DNA of 64,000 bases from Verrucomicrobiales bacterium. Lineage in GTDB: Bacteria > Verrucomicrobiota > Verrucomicrobiia > Limisphaerales > JAYPXF01. This document shows, in pieces, positions 35,215 to 44,953 of this stretch (within the stretch, counting starts at the first letter, position 1; the number at the start of each line of letters is the position of its first letter). The notes under the pieces were generated by a model. The model worked only from the letters and a program-made list of their open reading frames with translations. It was not told the origin of the DNA and ran no database searches. A program made the translations under genes and the position numbers. The stretch is taken from NCBI GenBank assembly GCA_002715965.1, contig PBAL01000012.1, forward strand, positions 1 to 64,000, given 5' to 3'.

Positions 35215-35829
35215 ATGTCCAAGACTCCGCAAAAGTCGAGACTGCGCGGCACGTCTCCCGTTCCACTGCCCGACGAGTACATTCCGCGACGATTGCGCGG
35301 AGAACTGGCGACGTTGTTGATTGCGGAATGGCAGATCGAGCATCGAGTCAAGGCGCTCGCCGCGCGCATTGAGAAGGACTTTGCCAAGAAGGATCTGGTC
35401 GTTGTTTCATTGCTGAACGGCACGGTGATGTTTCTCGCCGATCTCATCCGCCACCTGAATCTCCCGATGCATCTGGATTTCATGGGCGTGTCCAGTTACC
35501 GCGACGGCACTCAGTCGCGCGAACTCGTTTTCACCAAGGACCTCCGGCTGGAGTTCAAAGGACGGGACGTTTTGCTCGTGGACGACATCCTCGACACCGG
35601 CAAGACGCTGAGCGAAGCCATGAAGAAGCTGCGGCAGTTGAAGCCGCGCGAAATCCGCACCTGCGTCTTGTTGGACAAGGCTGCACGCCGCGTTGAGAAG
35701 ATCGAGGCCGACTATGCCGGGTTCGAAATCGATGACCTGTTCGTGGTCGGCTACGGGCTCGACTACGCTGAGCGCTACCGCAACCTGCCCTTTGTCGGCG
35801 TGTTGAAACCGGAGTTGTACGAGAGCTGA
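35215..35829 (+). CDS. Hypoxanthine-type purine phosphoribosyltransferase
   Basis: A 204-residue type I phosphoribosyltransferase. The PRPP-binding loop is VLLVDDILDTGKTLSEA, and VSLLNGTVMFLADLIRHL and MGVSSYRDGT are features of hypoxanthine/guanine phosphoribosyltransferases; DLFVVGYGLDYAERYRNLPF is the C-terminal active-site region. It salvages purine bases to nucleotides using PRPP. It has an N-terminal extension of about 25 residues. Followed 4 bases later by moaD, so the three genes probably form an operon. Confidence 0.9.
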   Translation: MSKTPQKSRLRGTSPVPLPDEYIPRRLRGELATLLIAEWQIEHRVKALAARIEKDFAKKDLVVVSLLNGTVMFLADLIRHLNLPMHLDFMGVSSYRDGTQSRELVFTKDLRLEFKGRDVLLVDDILDTGKTLSEAMKKLRQLKPREIRTCVLLDKAARRVEKIEADYAGFEIDDLFVVGYGLDYAERYRNLPFVGVLKPELYES

Positions 35830-35833
35830 ACAA

Positions 35834-36079
35834 ATGGAGATCAGGGTTCAGTTTTTCAGCTACTTCCGTGACCTCACCGGCTGCGAAAACGAGTTGTTCG
35901 ATGTCGAGGACGGGGATTCACTCGGGCGGTTGGTGGACAAAGTACTGTCGCGATTCCCAAAACTCGACGGCATGCAAAACTCAACCTTGATCGCGGTCGA
36001 TGTGGAATATCAGGACCGGGAATACACTCTTTGCGAAGGGGACGTGGTGTCGTTGTTCCCGCCGGTGCAGGGAGGATGA
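35834..36079 (+). CDS. moaD: MoaD, molybdopterin synthase sulfur carrier subunit
   Basis: An 81-residue ubiquitin-like protein starting MEIRVQFFSYFRDLTGCEN and ending FPPVQGG. The C-terminal Gly-Gly is the site that becomes thiocarboxylated and donates sulfur to precursor Z. The stop overlaps the moaE ATG (36076-36079), as expected for the MoaD/MoaE complex. Confidence 0.93.
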   Translation: MEIRVQFFSYFRDLTGCENELFDVEDGDSLGRLVDKVLSRFPKLDGMQNSTLIAVDVEYQDREYTLCEGDVVSLFPPVQGG

Positions 36080-36477
36080 TCATGCGACGGGAACTCACGA
36101 TCTCACCCGACCCGATCGACGAAGCCAACCTTGTATCTGCGCGCACGATGTCCGAAGCAATGGGAGCTGGCATTACGTTTTCCGGCGTGGTTCGCGGCGC
36201 AGAAGGTGAAGATTCCATTTCGGCGATCAAGTACGAGGCGTTTCAGGAAATGGCCGAACACCAGTTCAACAAACTCTTCGACGAAATCGAATCGCGCTGG
36301 CCCATCGAGTCGGTTCGGCTGGTGCATCGAACCGGCGTCGTGAACGTCAACGAACCTTCGCTCTGGGTGGAAATCGTCTCGCCTCATCGAGCTGAGGCCT
36401 TTGCTGCATGCCAATGGTTGATCGATGAAATGAAAAAAGTGGTTCCGATCTGGAAACGGCCGATCGCGGCTTTGTGA
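36076..36477 (+). CDS. moaE: MoaE, molybdopterin synthase catalytic subunit
   Basis: A 133-residue MoaE. The active-site lysines are visible at the end in LIDEMKKVVPIWKRPI (Lys120 or 121 and Lys127), and FSGVVRGAEGEDSISAIKYE is the family core. ATG 36076 overlaps the moaD stop. Together with moaD it adds two sulfurs to make molybdopterin. MoaA, MoaC and MoeB homologues are not in the window. Confidence 0.93.
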   Translation: MIMRRELTISPDPIDEANLVSARTMSEAMGAGITFSGVVRGAEGEDSISAIKYEAFQEMAEHQFNKLFDEIESRWPIESVRLVHRTGVVNVNEPSLWVEIVSPHRAEAFAACQWLIDEMKKVVPIWKRPIAAL

Positions 36478-36494
36478 ACGAATGCGTGGCCAAC

Positions 36495-38630
36495 CTAGGA
36501 GATCATCCGTTCAAGGTGATCGTGCAGGGGCTGGAACCAGGTGGAGTATCTTGAGAAGATGGGCAAACCAATTTCGATTGTCCGGCGGTTGTCGTCCTGC
36601 CATTTGCCTCCCGTGACGCGGCAATGACCCTGTCCGAGCGTGGTGTATTCCTCGGCTGAGGTTTTCGGGTCGCTACGCCAGAGTTCGACCGGTGAACTGC
36701 CCATGGAGACCAGGGCGAAGTACTCGTCGGTGGCAAAAAGAATAAGTTCATCCGCTACGTTGCTGGGAGCGGGTTCGATCTTCACGTCGCGATAGGCGAG
36801 TCGCACTTTTTCCTCGGTCTTCAATACGGCGGTCAATGTGATCGCGACATCCGCGTTGATCTGCTCTTCCGGATGACTCACCACCAGCGAACGGTTGAGA
36901 CGTTCGATCAGTGCGTCATCATGGGTGGTCAGCACGGGATTGGTATCCTGGCGGAGAAAATGGGCAACCTCCTCAATCAGGTGACGTGTGTTTGCCCGAT
37001 ACGGAGGGACTTCGACTGCGAGGGCGCACAAATCCTGGAGGTATTGCGAAGTCGCGGGGGCCTTGGGATCGAGGTCGGGGGGCTCGAAGTAGAATGGCGG
37101 ATCTTCACGCGTCGCCGAAAACCACGGATCTCGATCTGATTCATCCATTGCCGCCAGCGTCCTGGTGGCGGAGAGGAGATCCGCGATCTTGTCCGGTTCC
37201 TGTTCGCGAGTATCGACGAGGAAGCTGGCCAACGAACGGGCTGCCTGCTTGATGCTTTCCTGCTCCGATCGTTGGGCGGCCTGCCTGCTGTCCAACTGCA
37301 GCTTCACGTTCAGGCGTTGCTCCAAGCCGGCACGCCAGTATTCGATGAGCTCCTCCGTGCGGCCGTGGATGTCTTCGTGAAAGATCTGTTCGAGCCGCTG
37401 TGCAATCTGGCTGCGTTCAGCCGTGGAAAGGACGGACGAATCGTATTGATCGGGTTGTGCGCTCTGATGTGCGGCGAGACAGCGGTAGAGAAATACGCGG
37501 TCGTATTCGCTGCGCAGGGTCAATCTGCCGATCTCTTTAAGTCCACGGCGGAGGCTTTCGCGAGAGGCGGGAAAGAGTTGAACGATCTCGACCACCTCGA
37601 CGGCGTAGAACCAGTTGGGATCCCGATGACGGAAATCGCCTCCATAAATTCCGGCGACTTCGTAACCGATCACGCGAATCAAATTGTGCAGGAAGGTGAG
37701 CGCCTGGCGTTCCAGCAGGTTTGTGGTCAGCGCTTCCGCGCCTTTCTGACCTAGCGTTCCCAGCACGAACCACGCGCCGAGCGTGACCGGGCTTGCGCCC
37801 ATCGCGAAGCGGCCCAGGTAATAGGCGGTATCGACGTAGGGTTTGTAGGGCTCAAACTTTTTGTAGACGCCATAGGCCTGCACGCCCTTGCGGACGTAAT
37901 CGTAGATGCTTTGCAGCGAATACTCCTTCACGTCGATCGGCAACTGCTCCAGCACCACCAGGAATTGCAGGCTGGCGCGGCTGGCAGCATGCAGGATCTG
38001 TGCGACGCTGGTTTCCAAAAGCGGTTCTTCGGCATTGGGTTGGTAGATCTTCGCGATGTGTCCGACGAGTTCGGTCGCTTCATCGCGGATCAGTTCGAAC
38101 TGCACCTGGCCGCCTACGGAATACTCGTTGTTGAGAATGCGATCGAACACGCGTTGGGACTCGGATTCCAACAGTGCAAAAAGCGCCTTGTCCTGCGCCG
38201 CAATTTCGACGGTGGATTCGGGAATGTCTTCGTCTTCGCCCAGATCAACCGGCTGAGGAAATTCCATCCACTCATGAAAGGTCTTGAGACGTTCGGTCAG
38301 TTCCCGATCGCGCGTTTCGATATCCTCGGCCATGCGCGTGAGTTCGGCCTTAACCTCGGCGACTTCATCCTGGGGCGTCCCTCCGCGTGCGGCCTCGGCG
38401 AGCAGTGCGGAAGAAGCGCGCGCCGATTCACTGGCCGCGTCCGGGCGGGTGGCGATTGGAGGAAGCCAAGCCACGCCCATGAGAATGACGCCGGATGCGA
38501 TCTGCAATCCCCAGAACGCTCCCCCAAGTGCCTCGCGATTCTTGCACAGCAGAAATTCCAGCGCGACGAAGCCGGCCGTGATTAGAAGAACGACCCAGGT
38601 GGCAGCGAGCTTCTTTCCGGACTGATTCAT
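36495..38630 (-). CDS. Unrecognised 711-aa membrane protein with coiled coil
   Basis: Two N-terminal transmembrane helices (about 10-28 and 36-56) are followed by a charged coiled-coil-like segment (about 88-120, VAEVKAELTRMAEDIETRDR). A long, mostly helical cytoplasmic-type region includes a small hydrophobic patch, YLGRFAMGASPVTLGAWFVL (about 275-300), and the well-patterned FRHRDPNWFYAVEVVEIVQL. The C-terminal 100 residues look beta-rich. I cannot place it in a family; the central part vaguely recalls DUF697/EcsC-type helical domains. Its start overlaps the stop of the prolyl oligopeptidase gene by four bases (38627-38630), so the two are co-translated. Confidence 0.75.
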   Translation of the reverse strand: MNQSGKKLAATWVVLLITAGFVALEFLLCKNREALGGAFWGLQIASGVILMGVAWLPPIATRPDAASESARASSALLAEAARGGTPQDEVAEVKAELTRMAEDIETRDRELTERLKTFHEWMEFPQPVDLGEDEDIPESTVEIAAQDKALFALLESESQRVFDRILNNEYSVGGQVQFELIRDEATELVGHIAKIYQPNAEEPLLETSVAQILHAASRASLQFLVVLEQLPIDVKEYSLQSIYDYVRKGVQAYGVYKKFEPYKPYVDTAYYLGRFAMGASPVTLGAWFVLGTLGQKGAEALTTNLLERQALTFLHNLIRVIGYEVAGIYGGDFRHRDPNWFYAVEVVEIVQLFPASRESLRRGLKEIGRLTLRSEYDRVFLYRCLAAHQSAQPDQYDSSVLSTAERSQIAQRLEQIFHEDIHGRTEELIEYWRAGLEQRLNVKLQLDSRQAAQRSEQESIKQAARSLASFLVDTREQEPDKIADLLSATRTLAAMDESDRDPWFSATREDPPFYFEPPDLDPKAPATSQYLQDLCALAVEVPPYRANTRHLIEEVAHFLRQDTNPVLTTHDDALIERLNRSLVVSHPEEQINADVAITLTAVLKTEEKVRLAYRDVKIEPAPSNVADELILFATDEYFALVSMGSSPVELWRSDPKTSAEEYTTLGQGHCRVTGGKWQDDNRRTIEIGLPIFSRYSTWFQPLHDHLERMIS

Positions 38631-40765
38631 TGGGTTTCCTCGATGCCCTCCATTTCCAGCTCACGTGTGAGGAAGCCCAGCTTGTCTGCCAGTTCGCGGA
38701 TGGTCTTGTCCGTCGGCTTGCCGGCTCCGTGGCCGGCCTTCGTTTCGATCCGGATCAACACCGGATTGTCTCCGACATGATATTCCTGCAACCGGGCCGC
38801 AAACTTGAAGCTATGGGCGGGCACGACCCGATCATCGTGATCGCCGGTGGTGATCAACGTGGAGGGATAACGCATTCCACGCCTGAGATTATGATAGGGA
38901 GAGTATGCGTGGAGTGTCTTGAAGTCGTCCGCATTTTCCGGACTGCCGTAGTCGCTGGTCCAGGCCCAGCCGATCGTGAATTTGTGGAAGCGGAGCATGT
39001 CCATCACCCCAACCGCAGGCAATGCGGCCGCGAACAGATCCGGCCGTTGATTCATGCAGGCGCCGACCAGCAAACCACCGTTGCTCCCGCCCGCAATGGC
39101 GAGACGTTTGGGTGAAGTGTATTTGTTTTGGATCAACCACTCGGCCCCGGCAATGAAGTCATCAAACACGTTCTGTTTGTTGTGCTTCGTGCCCGCCTGG
39201 TGCCATTCCTCGCCATACTCACCACCACCCCGAAGGTTGGGCCGCGCATAGACCCCGCCCATTTCCATCCAAGTCAACATGCTGAGCGAGAACGACGGAG
39301 TGAGACTGATGTTGAAGCCGCCATAGCCGTAGAGATAGACCGGATTGTTGCCATCAAGGTTCAACCCGCGCTGGTGCGTGATGAACATCGGCACGCGCGT
39401 GCCATCCTTGCTCTGGTAGAATACCTGCCTGGTTTCAAACGCCGCGGGATCGAACTTCACCTCCGGCTCCTTGTAGATCGTGCTCTCGCCGGTTCGGAGG
39501 TCGTAGCGGTAGATGGTTCCCGGCACGGTGAAGCTTGCAAATGCATAGAATGTGTCGGTGTCCGTCCGCTTTCCTCGGAAGCCGTTGACGGAACCGATGC
39601 CGGGCAGTTCCACGACCTTCGCTCCCGTTCCATGCAGCGGCAGAATTCGTACGGCGGATTTCGCGTCCTGGAGGTAAGTGCAGACCAGGCGGCCATCGAT
39701 GAGATCGGCGCGGGTGAGCGTATCTTCAGATTGAGCAAGAGTTTCCTGGCGTTCATCTGGGTCATTGATATCAATCGATATCACTCGACCACGTGGAGCG
39801 TCCTTGTCAGTGAAGATGTAGAAACGAGAGCCGATGTTGTCGATGAAGCTGTAGTCGGCATCGAAGTCATCCAGGAGCTTCACCACTTCAGAATCCGGCT
39901 GCTGAAGGTCCCGGTAATAGAGGCGATTTCTCGGGTCCGTTCCCTGCCAGACGGTGATGATCAGGAAACGCCCGTCGTCGGTGACCTGCGCGCCGAATCC
40001 CCATTCCTTGTGTTCCGGCGTCTCGTACACCAGACGGTCTTCCGATTGATCCGTGCCGATGCGATGGTAGTAGAGCTTATGGAAATAGTTCTGACCGGTC
40101 AGCTCGTCGTCTTCATTCGGTTCGTCGTAACGGCTGTAGTAAAAGCCTTGGTTGTCCTTTGACCACGACGCGCCGGAGAACTTGATCCAGTTGAGATGAT
40201 CGGCCAGATCCTCGCCACTGCGCACATCACGCACCTTCCATCTCTGCCAATCACTGCCCGCACTGGACAGCCCGTAAGCCATCAGGTTGCCGTCCGGGCT
40301 GATCGCATAACTACGCAGGGCAACCGTGCCGTCCTTGGACAAGGTGTTGGGGTCGAGCAACAGCCGTGCCTTGCCGTCGAGGGAGTCTGATACATGGAGC
40401 GTGCTCTGGTTCTGAAGCCCGTCATTGCGGGTGAAGAAGTAGCGGCCGCCTTCGCGAAACGGGATCCCGAACTTTTCGTAATCCCAGAGTTCGGTCAACC
40501 GCTCGCGAATCTTCTCACGCGCGGGAATCGAATCCAGGTAGGCAAAGGTCGCCTCGTTTTGGGCCGAAACCCAGGCCTCGGTTTCAGCTGCGTTGTCGTC
40601 CTCCAGCCAGCGATAAGGATCGGGCACTTCCACACCATGAAGCACGTCCACATGATCCATCTTCCGCGTATTGGGGTATTGAAAGCGATTCTGCTGCATG
40701 GCACATCCAAGAAGCGACACAACAATCAGGACGATCCCCAATAGAGTGGCGCGCGTCATTGTCAT
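38627..40765 (-). CDS. Prolyl oligopeptidase (S9A) lipoprotein
   Basis: A 712-residue S9A serine peptidase. The leader LLGIVLIVVSLLGCAMQ has a lipobox, so it is probably lipid-anchored outside the cytoplasm. After PDPYRWLEDDN comes the seven-bladed propeller, then the peptidase domain: RGGGEYGEEWHQAG, catalytic Ser561 in IAGGSNGGLLVG, the acidic TGDHDDRVVP and His679 in KAGHGAGKPT. It cleaves after proline in short peptides. The ATG at 40765 begins the lipoprotein signal; an earlier in-frame start at 40828 adds a polar tail. It overlaps the downstream 711-residue gene by ATGA. Confidence 0.9.
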   Translation of the reverse strand: MTMTRATLLGIVLIVVSLLGCAMQQNRFQYPNTRKMDHVDVLHGVEVPDPYRWLEDDNAAETEAWVSAQNEATFAYLDSIPAREKIRERLTELWDYEKFGIPFREGGRYFFTRNDGLQNQSTLHVSDSLDGKARLLLDPNTLSKDGTVALRSYAISPDGNLMAYGLSSAGSDWQRWKVRDVRSGEDLADHLNWIKFSGASWSKDNQGFYYSRYDEPNEDDELTGQNYFHKLYYHRIGTDQSEDRLVYETPEHKEWGFGAQVTDDGRFLIITVWQGTDPRNRLYYRDLQQPDSEVVKLLDDFDADYSFIDNIGSRFYIFTDKDAPRGRVISIDINDPDERQETLAQSEDTLTRADLIDGRLVCTYLQDAKSAVRILPLHGTGAKVVELPGIGSVNGFRGKRTDTDTFYAFASFTVPGTIYRYDLRTGESTIYKEPEVKFDPAAFETRQVFYQSKDGTRVPMFITHQRGLNLDGNNPVYLYGYGGFNISLTPSFSLSMLTWMEMGGVYARPNLRGGGEYGEEWHQAGTKHNKQNVFDDFIAGAEWLIQNKYTSPKRLAIAGGSNGGLLVGACMNQRPDLFAAALPAVGVMDMLRFHKFTIGWAWTSDYGSPENADDFKTLHAYSPYHNLRRGMRYPSTLITTGDHDDRVVPAHSFKFAARLQEYHVGDNPVLIRIETKAGHGAGKPTDKTIRELADKLGFLTRELEMEGIEETQ

Positions 40766-40832
40766 GCGCCAAGGCAACTGACTTGTGGAGGGGAGGGCAA
40801 GGATTTCCTGCTCATCCAGTTGCGACACAGTG

Positions 40833-41285
40833 TCAATTGGCGTTCATCAGCGATTTCTCCACAGCACTCCTGCTAAACCTCACCGGTTCCACCAAGCCCA
40901 ATCGATTGGCCCGGCGAATCACTTCAACAGCGTTCATGTAAGGTTCGTGCCCGGTGCTCCGCCAACATTCGTTGCCTTTTTTGTCGAGCAACAGGGTTCC
41001 ATGTGTGTTTTCGCCGATCAACCCGAACCAGCCGGCCCACTTTCTTTTCGGATCTGAGATCGATGGCGCTTGCAGACGCAGAGCAAATTCATTCGCGGTT
41101 TCATCCGAGGCGCTGATCACAACCAACTTCAATCTTTGCGCCGCCAAGCTGCGATCGAACAGCTCCACCTGTTCCAGGCAATGCGAACAGTGAAGACCGA
41201 TGATGAACAGCAGCACGATCAGATCCTCGGCGGCAAAGCGATTCCCGCACTGATCGCAGTTCTCTTTGGCGGAAGCTTCAGACAT
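40833..41285 (-). CDS. Thioredoxin-fold protein with N-terminal zinc-ribbon-like CxxC
   Basis: A 150-residue protein. Residues 9-15 hold CDQCGNRF, half of a rubredoxin-like ribbon. From about residue 25 a thioredoxin/AhpC-like fold follows: VLLFIIGLHCSHCLEQVELF with a CSHC active site, then LKLVVISASDETANEF and GTLLLDKKGNECW. The redox motif CxxC suggests disulfide exchange or sensing; peroxidase activity is not implied. It lies 6 bases downstream of the MFS transporter and is co-directional, so probably in one operon. Confidence 0.7.
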   Translation of the reverse strand: MSEASAKENCDQCGNRFAAEDLIVLLFIIGLHCSHCLEQVELFDRSLAAQRLKLVVISASDETANEFALRLQAPSISDPKRKWAGWFGLIGENTHGTLLLDKKGNECWRSTGHEPYMNAVEVIRRANRLGLVEPVRFSRSAVEKSLMNAN

Positions 41286-41291
41286 CGTGAA

Positions 41292-42650
41292 CTACCGTCG
41301 CGGCCAGAATCGTACCCAGAGTCTTTGCGGCGAATCGATCAGAATATCCTTCAGCAACTTGTTCATTCCAACCGCCTTCGGTTCCGTCAGGCGCACGCAA
41401 AGGGCAAGTGCAAGGATCATCAAAATTCCGACGCCGAGAAAGAACACGGCGTAGTTACTGAGCCCCCACTCTTGCCGCGAGAAACCGGACTCGCGCAGCA
41501 CATCGAGCAGGACACCCCAGACCATCGGCGAGATTCCCATTGATACATTGGCCGTCACCGAGAACAGCGCAAAGAAATGACTGCGGCCCATCGGCGGGAT
41601 TGAGCCCATCACCAGCCGCATCATCGACATCCCGACGAGCGCCCCGGCAAAGCCCATTGCGATGTGCAATGGCACCAGCACGACCGTGGATGTGGGAATG
41701 ACCTGTTTCGCCAGCGCAAACCAGCAGGCAATGATCCCCACCCAGAAACTCATCGCGAGCGCCATGGCCGGCCGGCTGCCAAAGTCATCGAGCCGGCGAT
41801 TCATCAAACCCACCGCGGCCAATCCGCCCAGATACGAGATCGCAGTGACGACGAGAATCGAATCTTCTGCAACACCGGCTTCTGTCTTCAACCAGGCGAC
41901 GGTGAAGGGCGCGATTCCCCCGAATGCCACGGACCAGATAACGCCGAAGCTCAGTACCTTGCGAAACGGAAGATGTCCGAAGATCTCTTGCCACGGGACA
42001 GGTGTGGCCGACTCCTTGACCACTTCCGGCGGGGCGACTTCGGGAATGCGGCGCAGGAAAAACAAACTCGCCAGTCCGGCCAGGGCGCCGAATAGAAATA
42101 GGCCCGCAAATCGCGAATGAGTGGGAGATTCACCCAGCCAGAACGCCGCACCAATCACCACGAGAAAACCACTGATCTGCACGCAGGCATAGTCGATCGC
42201 CAGATAACGTCCCCGGATACTTTCGGGAATCATCGAAGTGATCCAGGGCAGCCACGCGCAACTGGAAATTCCACGCAACATCGTAAAGAAGAACATCAGC
42301 ACCAGGACAAGCGCGAGCCGGGAGCCCGAATCCAACATCGTCAGCAAGGGAACACCCGCGAGAAGGAAGTAGACCACCGTGCGCGTGCTCCATCCCATGA
42401 ACACAAACAGCCGGTAGCCGAACCTCGGGACATGCCTTGCCGCGGGAATCTGCAGCATTACCAGCAGAGGCATCATGCCCGCCAGGATTCCCAACACCGT
42501 CGCCGACGCGCCCAGACTTTTGGCGTAAAGAATCATCGGGCTTCCGAACACGATCGGAAACGACAAGGCATTGCACGACGCGAAGATGAACGCGTGATGC
42601 AAGCCCGGTGGGAATCCTTCATTCGATTCTTCAGCAGTCGTTTCCGCCAC
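41292..42650 (-). CDS. Major facilitator superfamily transporter
   Basis: A 452-residue transporter with about 12 hydrophobic segments, including SFPIVFGSPMILYAKSLGAS, the MFS loop-2/3-like RFGYRLFVFMGWSTR and the internal loop ESIRGRYLAIDY. The substrate is not evident. It precedes the thioredoxin-like gene by 6 bases. The C-terminal tail after residue 420 is basic. Confidence 0.85.
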   Translation of the reverse strand: MAETTAEESNEGFPPGLHHAFIFASCNALSFPIVFGSPMILYAKSLGASATVLGILAGMMPLLVMLQIPAARHVPRFGYRLFVFMGWSTRTVVYFLLAGVPLLTMLDSGSRLALVLVLMFFFTMLRGISSCAWLPWITSMIPESIRGRYLAIDYACVQISGFLVVIGAAFWLGESPTHSRFAGLFLFGALAGLASLFFLRRIPEVAPPEVVKESATPVPWQEIFGHLPFRKVLSFGVIWSVAFGGIAPFTVAWLKTEAGVAEDSILVVTAISYLGGLAAVGLMNRRLDDFGSRPAMALAMSFWVGIIACWFALAKQVIPTSTVVLVPLHIAMGFAGALVGMSMMRLVMGSIPPMGRSHFFALFSVTANVSMGISPMVWGVLLDVLRESGFSRQEWGLSNYAVFFLGVGILMILALALCVRLTEPKAVGMNKLLKDILIDSPQRLWVRFWPRR

Positions 42651-42720
42651 GGCGCAAGCCTGAGTCGAACGGGATGATCAGGCAAGAGCGCGAACTCAAC
42701 ATGCTGCGGATGGTCTACAT

Positions 42721-42748
42721 GTTGTGGAGCGGTCTCCCGACCGCTTCA
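42721..42748. repeat. Palindromic intergenic repeat family A, left half only
   Basis: TTGTGGAGCGGTCTCCCGAC followed by CGCTTCAC matches the left half of the 107-base unit at 44954-45060. The copy lies just before the sulfatase gene (coding start 42835). No right half is present, so it is truncated. Confidence 0.6.
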
Positions 42749-42834
42749 CAACGCCTGTGCGAACAAGCTTCTCCAGCCAGTGCCCCATTTCAGTTGACGG
42801 AGGAACTCGATTTGGACTGGATTGTCCAGCGGTT

Positions 42835-44847
42835 ATGGATCGAACGCATACAATCGGAATTCATCATTCGGCTTTCCTTCGTCAGTGGGCATTTGGGTGT
42901 TTCATTATCCTCTCCGCCTGCCTCGTGACTTCCGCGGCATCCCGCCCAAACGTTCTGCTCATCATGTGCGACGACCTGAACGACTACGTGCAGACCTTTG
43001 GCGGTCATCCGCAAATCAAGACGCCGAACATCACCCGATTGGTTCGCAGCGGCGTTTCGTTCCGGCAGGCCCATTGCAACATCCCCATCTGCAATCCATC
43101 CCGCGCCAGCATGATGTGCGGATTGTATCCACATACGACGGGCGTGTTCGGATTTGGAAACTGGGACGAAAACGAGGTGCTGAAAAACTCGCGCACGATG
43201 ATGGCGCATTTTCGAACACATGGTTATCACGCGCTTGGCACGGGGAAGATCATGCACAATCGTGATCGCCGGGAGTGGAATGTATACGGACACAAGTCTG
43301 ACTACGGGCCCTTCGCCAATGAAGGAAACAAGACGGACGTTGCGCATCCCGATGTCCCTGCGCCCTTCCGGGACGATTTCGGCGCCATCGACGGTTCCTT
43401 TGGCCCGCTCTTCAAACTCGACGGTCGCAAATCACACGCTACCGGCAAGCCGTTCGTCTGGAGAACCGGGAACTGGGCCCACAAGCGCGAACTGCGCTTC
43501 GAATCCGATGATGATCGCGATCCCACCGGCGATGAGCTGAACGCGCAATGGGCGGTCAGAAAACTCAAGCAGTTCGCCAAACAACCGGGCCGCAAGCCCT
43601 TCTTCATGGGCGTCGGCTTCCTGCGGCCTCACACTCCTTTGATTGTTCCGCAGGAGTATTTCGACCGGTTCCCGCTCGATTCGATCCAGCTGCCGGACAT
43701 TCAAGCCGGCGACGATGAGGACACTTACAAGCACACCGTTGCTTCCGATTCGGATGATCGTGGAAGTGACCGTGGCACCAAGATATACGACAGTCTCATC
43801 GCTTCCTACGGCGGCCGGCGCGAATACGCGCTCAGGAAGTTCATCCAGGCTTACCTCGCCAGTGTCGCTTCAGTGGATGACCTCGTTGGCGACATCCTGG
43901 ACGCCCTCGACAACTCTCCGCTCAAGGACAACACCGTTGTCGTGTTTACCAGCGACCACGGTTGGGGCATGGGGGAGAAGGACTACGTCTACAAGAACTC
44001 ACTCTGGCAGGAGAGCACGCGCGTGCCGTTGATCATCCGCGCGCCCGGAGTTTCGAAGGATGGTGGTGTTTGTGAATTGCCGGTGAGCCTCGTCGATATC
44101 TATCCAACCCTGATCGACCTCTGTGGCCTGCCGTCCAACACTGTGAAGAACGAAAAAGGCCGCCAGCTCGACGGTCATTCTCTCAAGCCACTCCTGTCGA
44201 ATCCAAGCAAAGGCAATTGGTCCGGACCCGATGCTGCCCTGACCGCGCTCTACCAATGGGCGAGCTACTACGACCCGGCAGAGCAGAGTTATTCCCTTCG
44301 TTTCAAGGACTGGCGCTACATCCGCTACCGCAACGCGACGGAGGAGCTTTATCATACCGCGGAGGATCCCCACGAATGGACCAACCTTGCGCACGATTCC
44401 AATTTTCGCGTTCGCCTCCTTTCCATGCGCAAACAACTGCTTGACCAGATCCCTTCGCGCCCGCAGCCGAAACCCACCAAGACCGACAACGAGATCTGGA
44501 AGGAAAACTTCTTCAAAAAACATCCCCAGGCCGATGCGAACCGCGACGGCAAGCTTTCCTGGCCCGAACTGCAGGCTTACAAAAAGAAACTCGATGCCGG
44601 AACGACACCCGTCGCCAAACCCAATCCCACAGATCGATTGCAGGCGACCGGAACGTTTTCTCGAAACGACGCGAACCACCTCATCTTCACCGACAAGAAT
44701 TCCGGCAAGACGTACTATGTAATCAATTCGCTCGCGAAAAAGATCGAACCCCACTTGACCAAGCCGATCGAGGTTCTCGCCCGAGTGAAGCCGGCCGAAA
44801 CCGGCAAGGTGTTGCTGATGGTTCACATCGTGTCGCTGAAGGAGTAG
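42835..44847 (+). CDS. Sulfatase (iduronate-2-sulfatase type) with C-terminal EF-hand
   Basis: A 670-residue S1 sulfatase. The N-terminal hydrophobic helix ending near AASRPNV is a signal peptide. The formylglycine motif is intact: ICNPSRASMMCGL with Cys86. LLIMCDDLNDYVQTFG supplies metal ligands, GTGKIMH and VVFTSDHGWGMGEKDYVYKN are further active-site segments resembling iduronate/sulfated-uronate sulfatases. A calcium-loop-type EF-hand (DANRDGKLSWPE, 567-578) and a 90-residue OB-like tail follow the catalytic domain. It needs a formylglycine-generating enzyme (FGE), not in the window. ATG 42835 starts the signal; the upstream frame to 42724 reads through repeat A. Confidence 0.87.
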   Translation: MDRTHTIGIHHSAFLRQWAFGCFIILSACLVTSAASRPNVLLIMCDDLNDYVQTFGGHPQIKTPNITRLVRSGVSFRQAHCNIPICNPSRASMMCGLYPHTTGVFGFGNWDENEVLKNSRTMMAHFRTHGYHALGTGKIMHNRDRREWNVYGHKSDYGPFANEGNKTDVAHPDVPAPFRDDFGAIDGSFGPLFKLDGRKSHATGKPFVWRTGNWAHKRELRFESDDDRDPTGDELNAQWAVRKLKQFAKQPGRKPFFMGVGFLRPHTPLIVPQEYFDRFPLDSIQLPDIQAGDDEDTYKHTVASDSDDRGSDRGTKIYDSLIASYGGRREYALRKFIQAYLASVASVDDLVGDILDALDNSPLKDNTVVVFTSDHGWGMGEKDYVYKNSLWQESTRVPLIIRAPGVSKDGGVCELPVSLVDIYPTLIDLCGLPSNTVKNEKGRQLDGHSLKPLLSNPSKGNWSGPDAALTALYQWASYYDPAEQSYSLRFKDWRYIRYRNATEELYHTAEDPHEWTNLAHDSNFRVRLLSMRKQLLDQIPSRPQPKPTKTDNEIWKENFFKKHPQADANRDGKLSWPELQAYKKKLDAGTTPVAKPNPTDRLQATGTFSRNDANHLIFTDKNSGKTYYVINSLAKKIEPHLTKPIEVLARVKPAETGKVLLMVHIVSLKE

Positions 44848-44953
44848 GCGGACGAGTTGCGGAACGGTCTCGGACTGAAGACTGATCGAACCACGGCCCT
44901 AATCGTTTTCTTAATTCACTGAGATTGAGGCAACGATTTGGGATCACACCACG

